Positions 5,466 to 7,871 of a stretch of 7,871 bases of DNA are shown in pieces. The stretch's first letter is position 1; each line of letters opens with the position of its first letter. Source of the stretch: an uncultured Pseudomonadota bacterium (GTDB lineage: Bacteria > Pseudomonadota > Alphaproteobacteria > CACZRW01); NCBI GenBank assembly GCA_902783675.1, contig CACZRW010000113.1:1-7871 (forward strand), in the 5' to 3' direction. The notes below the pieces were generated by a model, which was given only the letters and a program-made list of their open reading frames with translations, searched no databases and had not been told where the DNA came from. The translations under genes were made by a program, and so were the position numbers.

Positions 5466-6290
5466 TTATTTAGTTTTAGCATCTTTCATGCTCTTTGGCA
5501 AGAATACGCCCCTTACCCTGCCGTCCGAGCCTTGGGACGGGGAGCCCGCAAAAAGCTTGCTTATGCCCGTTTTAAGGTTCACGGTCGCTTTCTCGCCTGT
5601 CATATAATTACCGTCTTTGGTTAATTTTACATTACCAAGCAAGACGGCAACACCGGTTTTGGGATTGTAGCTTGCCTTTTCGCCCGTTGCCGTTTCGGTT
5701 TTGGTTGAGATAACCACATTTCCGTCCGCGTTCATAAGCTCGACTTCCAAATTACCTTCGGCGTTTTCTTTGAATAAGGCCGAGATGGCTGTGGCGGTTA
5801 GGGTGTTCTCCTCGCGCAAAATCTTGGCGTCGCCGGTCGCCACGACAAGGCGCTTCTTCGGCATATATTCAAGACGGGCGGCGGTCACATGGTCGCCTTC
5901 GGATATAAAGTGCGCCGGGGCACCGGTCAGAGCCAGAATATCGGTGTCAATGTCATAATCGGCGCGATCGCCCTTTGCCGTGCTTTTGTCCGAAGTCATT
6001 TTTACGCCGCCGATGGCGGAGAGCTTCCATATTTCAGTGTTTTTACCAACAAGTGCTTGGCGGTAGTAGGCTTCGATTTTGTCGGCGTAAAGGTAGGACT
6101 CGCCGCGCTTGGCAATCGCGTCTTTGTTTGCGATGATTTTCTTTTCCTTTTGGTGAAGCTCGATTCCGTCTGCCGCAGATACTTCAATGGGCTCGCTTGA
6201 GGACGAGGCGGCAAAGTTTATTCCTTGCGCCGATACCGCAAACGGGAAGGCGAGCAATACTATCAATGAAAAATTAAAAAGTTTGAGCAT
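5466..6290 (-). CDS. lptA: Periplasmic LPS bridge protein LptA with a duplicated OstA-like region
   Basis: LptA is the periplasmic beta-jellyroll protein that links LptC in the inner membrane to LptD in the outer membrane and carries LPS between them. The 274-residue precursor starts with a clear Sec signal peptide (hydrophobic residues about 5-18, probable cleavage after AVSA, residue 21). The mature part shows the typical alternating beta pattern with the DGIELHQKEKKIIANKDAIAKRG opening of the OstA/LptA domain. Two similar blocks follow: residues 86-153 (WKLSAIGGV, AKGDRADYD, VVATGD) and 182-249 (VELMNADGNV, ATGEKASYN, LFAG). E. coli LptA has 185 residues, so this protein is substantially longer, which the second block explains. 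It ends in a polar Gly/Ser/Lys tail. The ATG at 6290 begins the signal peptide; only a weak AGG-type site precedes it. It lies 34 bases after lptC and 72 before lptB. Confidence 0.9.
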   Translation of the reverse strand: MLKLFNFSLIVLLAFPFAVSAQGINFAASSSSEPIEVSAADGIELHQKEKKIIANKDAIAKRGESYLYADKIEAYYRQALVGKNTEIWKLSAIGGVKMTSDKSTAKGDRADYDIDTDILALTGAPAHFISEGDHVTAARLEYMPKKRLVVATGDAKILREENTLTATAISALFKENAEGNLEVELMNADGNVVISTKTETATGEKASYNPKTGVAVLLGNVKLTKDGNYMTGEKATVNLKTGISKLFAGSPSQGSDGRVRGVFLPKSMKDAKTK

Positions 6291-6324
6291 GGCCTGTCTT
6301 AACCTTTCTTTTTTACTCTCTTAT

Positions 6325-7005
6325 TTACCTTTTATTCTTGTTTGGAACTAAAATCAATTTTGCGTGCCCCGTAAACTTGATTATATCGCTTTTATCGGTG
6401 GTTTTGAGCCCCTCGGAAGTGATGGTGCCTTCGGGAAAAATGCCCGTCGTGGCAGAGCGGCTTTCCAAAGTGTGAGTGGATAAGTCAATCGTCACCTCGT
6501 CGGTCTTAAGCTCGTAACCGTCGTTTGTAAAAGCGTGAACAAAGCCCGTGAACACGGCAAGATTATCTTTTTGATACAGCTTGCCTTCGCGCGATTCCAT
6601 GGCGAGCCAGGTCCCCGATTCCAAGAGAACACTCGCCTTTGGTTCGGTAAGAACGATAATGCGTGAGCCGGGTTCGGTTTCCTCGGCCAGCTTGGCAGTC
6701 ATTTTAAAAGGCTGGTTCTTGCTATCGGTAGAGTAATAGCGCGAGTTTACTATGCTTAAGGTGTCGGTCTTGCCGGTGATAATCGGGCGCCCGATACCGA
6801 GCGAAAACTTCTCCTTTTGCGCGATAATTTGCGGCCACAAAAGCATAAGCGCAATCGCGCCCGCTGCGATGCTGGGCATGGCAAGCTTTAAAATGGCGAC
6901 AATGCGATTGTGCTTTTTCAGCTTCGGACGGCGCTTTTCCATGTCGTAGGAAAAATGCACCTTTGTTATGTTGTTGCTTGATGTGGTTTTAGGAGTGTTT
7001 GCCAA
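6325..7005 (-). CDS. lptC: LPS export protein LptC, inner-membrane anchored
   Basis: LptC is the bitopic protein that takes LPS from the LptB2FG transporter and hands it to LptA. The 226-residue product has a basic cytoplasmic N-terminus of about 37 residues (KRRPKLKKHNR), one transmembrane helix at about 38-62 and a periplasmic beta-rich domain. That domain includes PIITGKTDTLSIVNSRYY, a GKLYQKDNLAVFTGFVHAFTNDGYELKTDEV stretch and a final EGTITSEGLKTTDKSDIIKFTGHAKLIL block, all typical of the LptC/YrbK family. The cytoplasmic lead is longer than in E. coli LptC. The start is a TTG at 7005, chosen because AAGGA lies 9 bases upstream; the first in-frame ATG (codon 22, position 6942) has no Shine-Dalgarno, although starting there would still keep the membrane helix. 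It lies 55 bases after kdsD and 34 before lptA, in the expected order for a transport operon. Confidence 0.88.
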   Translation of the reverse strand: MANTPKTTSSNNITKVHFSYDMEKRRPKLKKHNRIVAILKLAMPSIAAGAIALMLLWPQIIAQKEKFSLGIGRPIITGKTDTLSIVNSRYYSTDSKNQPFKMTAKLAEETEPGSRIIVLTEPKASVLLESGTWLAMESREGKLYQKDNLAVFTGFVHAFTNDGYELKTDEVTIDLSTHTLESRSATTGIFPEGTITSEGLKTTDKSDIIKFTGHAKLILVPNKNKR

Positions 7006-7023
7006 ATACCTTCGTCCTTATAC

Positions 7024-7039
7024 TCATCTGTTCATCTGT
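7024..7039. repeat. 8-bp tandem repeat in the kdsD-lptC spacer
   Basis: TCATCTGT occurs twice back to back (7024-7031 and 7032-7039). Beside it, against the kdsD stop codon, is a G-rich run on the + strand (GGGTGGGGTGGGGG, 7047-7060). The repeat lies 19 bases upstream of the lptC start. Function unknown; it may be simple slippage. Confidence 0.6.
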
Positions 7040-7060
7040 TTGCAACGGGTGGGGTGGGGG

Positions 7061-7871
7061 TTAGGCAATGCCCGCGCGCATGCAATCGTGAACATGAATT
7101 ATTCCCGCTAAAGCGCCTTTCTCATCGGTGACGAAAAGGCTGGTAATGCCAAAGCCGTTCATCATGGCAAGAGCCTCGCCGCCAAGTGCCTTTTCCGAGA
7201 TGGTTTTGGGATTGGGAGTGAAGATTGCGCTTACTTTTTGTGCTGGTAAGTCTGCGCTCATTTTGCGGCGCAAATCGCCGTCGGTGATTATGCCGATGAG
7301 CTTATCGTCTTTGTCAATTATGCCGGTGCAGCCAAATCCTTTAGAGGTCATTTCAAGCAAAGCCTCCGACATGAGCGAGTCGGACTTAACCAAAGGTATC
7401 TCGTCCCCCTTATGCATTAAATCCTTAACCATAACCAAAATCTGTCCCAGTTTGCCGCCGGGGTGCCTGTCCCTAAACTCGTCGCGGGAAAAGCCTTTCT
7501 TCTCAAGCAAGACCATCGCTATCGCATCGCCGAGAGCCAGCGTTTGGGTGGTTGAGGTGGTGGGCGCAAGCCCCAGCGGGCAAGCCTCTTTGCTCTTGGG
7601 AAGCAATACCGTAATGTCGGAGTTCCTTGCTAATGTGCTTTCCGGATTGGAGACAATCGATATTAAAGGAATGCCATGGCGGCGGGTAAAGTTTACAATA
7701 TCGCCGAGTTCGCGCGATTCGCCCGAGTAGGATATGGCGACAACAGTGTCGTCTTTCGATATCATGCCCAAATCGCCGTGGCTAGCTTCCGCGGGGTGAA
7801 TGAAAAAGGAAGGTGTGCCCGTTGAGGCGAGCGTTGCGGCTATTTTAGAGCCGATGTGGCCGGATTTACCC
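7061..7871 (-). CDS. kdsD: D-arabinose 5-phosphate isomerase (KdsD/KpsF/GutQ family), N-terminus outside the window
   Basis: The enzyme converts D-ribulose 5-phosphate to D-arabinose 5-phosphate, the first step towards the LPS sugar Kdo. The frame stays open to the right edge, so the gene begins beyond it. About 269 residues are visible; E. coli KdsD has 328, so roughly 55-60 are missing. The visible part opens inside the SIS domain at GKSGHIGSK, followed by HPAEASHGDLGM, ISYSGESRE, KEACPLGLAPTTST and HPGGKLG, which are the substrate-binding and catalytic segments with their conserved Lys, His and Glu intact. Two CBS domains follow (DLMHKGDEIP to ITDGDLRRKM, then FTPNPKTI to IIHVHDCMRAGIA), as in the whole family. 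The in-frame ATG at 7769-7771 is internal, since the upstream residues match the family. GutQ and KpsF paralogues catalyse the same reaction; the lpt context favours the housekeeping kdsD. It is the first visible gene of the lpt operon. Confidence 0.93.
   Translation of the reverse strand, partial: GKSGHIGSKIAATLASTGTPSFFIHPAEASHGDLGMISKDDTVVAISYSGESRELGDIVNFTRRHGIPLISIVSNPESTLARNSDITVLLPKSKEACPLGLAPTTSTTQTLALGDAIAMVLLEKKGFSRDEFRDRHPGGKLGQILVMVKDLMHKGDEIPLVKSDSLMSEALLEMTSKGFGCTGIIDKDDKLIGIITDGDLRRKMSADLPAQKVSAIFTPNPKTISEKALGGEALAMMNGFGITSLFVTDEKGALAGIIHVHDCMRAGIA

Noticed and set aside
7047..7060. Possible G-quadruplex in the G-rich run after kdsD
   Set aside because: Only three G-tracts of three or more are present; a four-tract, three-layer structure cannot form from this run alone.
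7128..7730. 200-codon open frame on the + strand opposite kdsD
   Set aside because: Antisense to a conserved SIS-CBS protein; its composition (Ser/Pro-rich, no domain) is what a reversed coding frame gives.
1..7871. A dedicated new defence, mobile or biosynthetic system
   Set aside because: Apart from the single fusion gene, every gene has a clear housekeeping identity, and there are no repeats, integrase, transposase or attachment-site signatures.

Overview
The window is an ordinary-looking chromosomal segment of a Gram-negative bacterium that makes lipopolysaccharide (LPS), most likely an alphaproteobacterium of moderate GC content. The affiliation is inferred. The LptB protein carries the alphaproteobacterial wording around its Q-loop (RGLNVEENIRAVLE), and an arabinose-5-phosphate isomerase, LptC, LptA, LptB and a ribosome hibernation factor lie in one co-directional run. 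No tRNA, rRNA, CRISPR array, insertion sequence or phage gene was seen.

Layout from left to right. (1) Positions 1-1146, + strand: the C-terminal three quarters of murJ, the lipid II flippase, cut by the left edge. (2) Positions 1147-1269: a convergent intergenic region with a hairpin and T-tract in each direction, so murJ and the facing gene are probably both terminated here. (3) Positions 1270-2739, - strand: an NAD(P)-dependent aldehyde dehydrogenase of the class-3/coniferyl-aldehyde type, transcribed alone. (4) Positions 2740-2888: a divergent promoter region. (5) Positions 2889-4157, + strand: the least understood gene. It appears to fuse a degenerate RsbW-type (GHKL) ATPase domain to a degenerate GNAT-like region and a C-terminal domain. 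(6) Positions 4158-4252: convergent intergenic DNA with weak hairpins. (7) Positions 4253-7871, - strand: an apparent operon read right to left, kdsD (cut by the right edge) - lptC - lptA - lptB - hpf.

The right-hand operon joins two parts of LPS biogenesis. KdsD makes arabinose 5-phosphate, the precursor of the Kdo sugar of the LPS inner core. LptB drives LPS extraction from the inner membrane, LptC receives it, and LptA forms the periplasmic bridge to the outer membrane. The hibernation factor Hpf sits at the distal end behind its own likely promoter. Compared with the well-known kdsD-kdsC-lptC-lptA-lptB-rpoN-hpf-ptsN layout, the run lacks kdsC, rpoN and ptsN. With murJ, the window is dominated by envelope assembly.

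Points most worth a second look: the ATPase/GNAT-like fusion protein; the compacted lpt-hpf locus without rpoN; the short form of Hpf; the internal duplication in LptA; an open frame after the lptA stop that ends exactly in the lptB ribosome-binding region; and a duplicated TATAAT-containing 10-mer in front of hpf.
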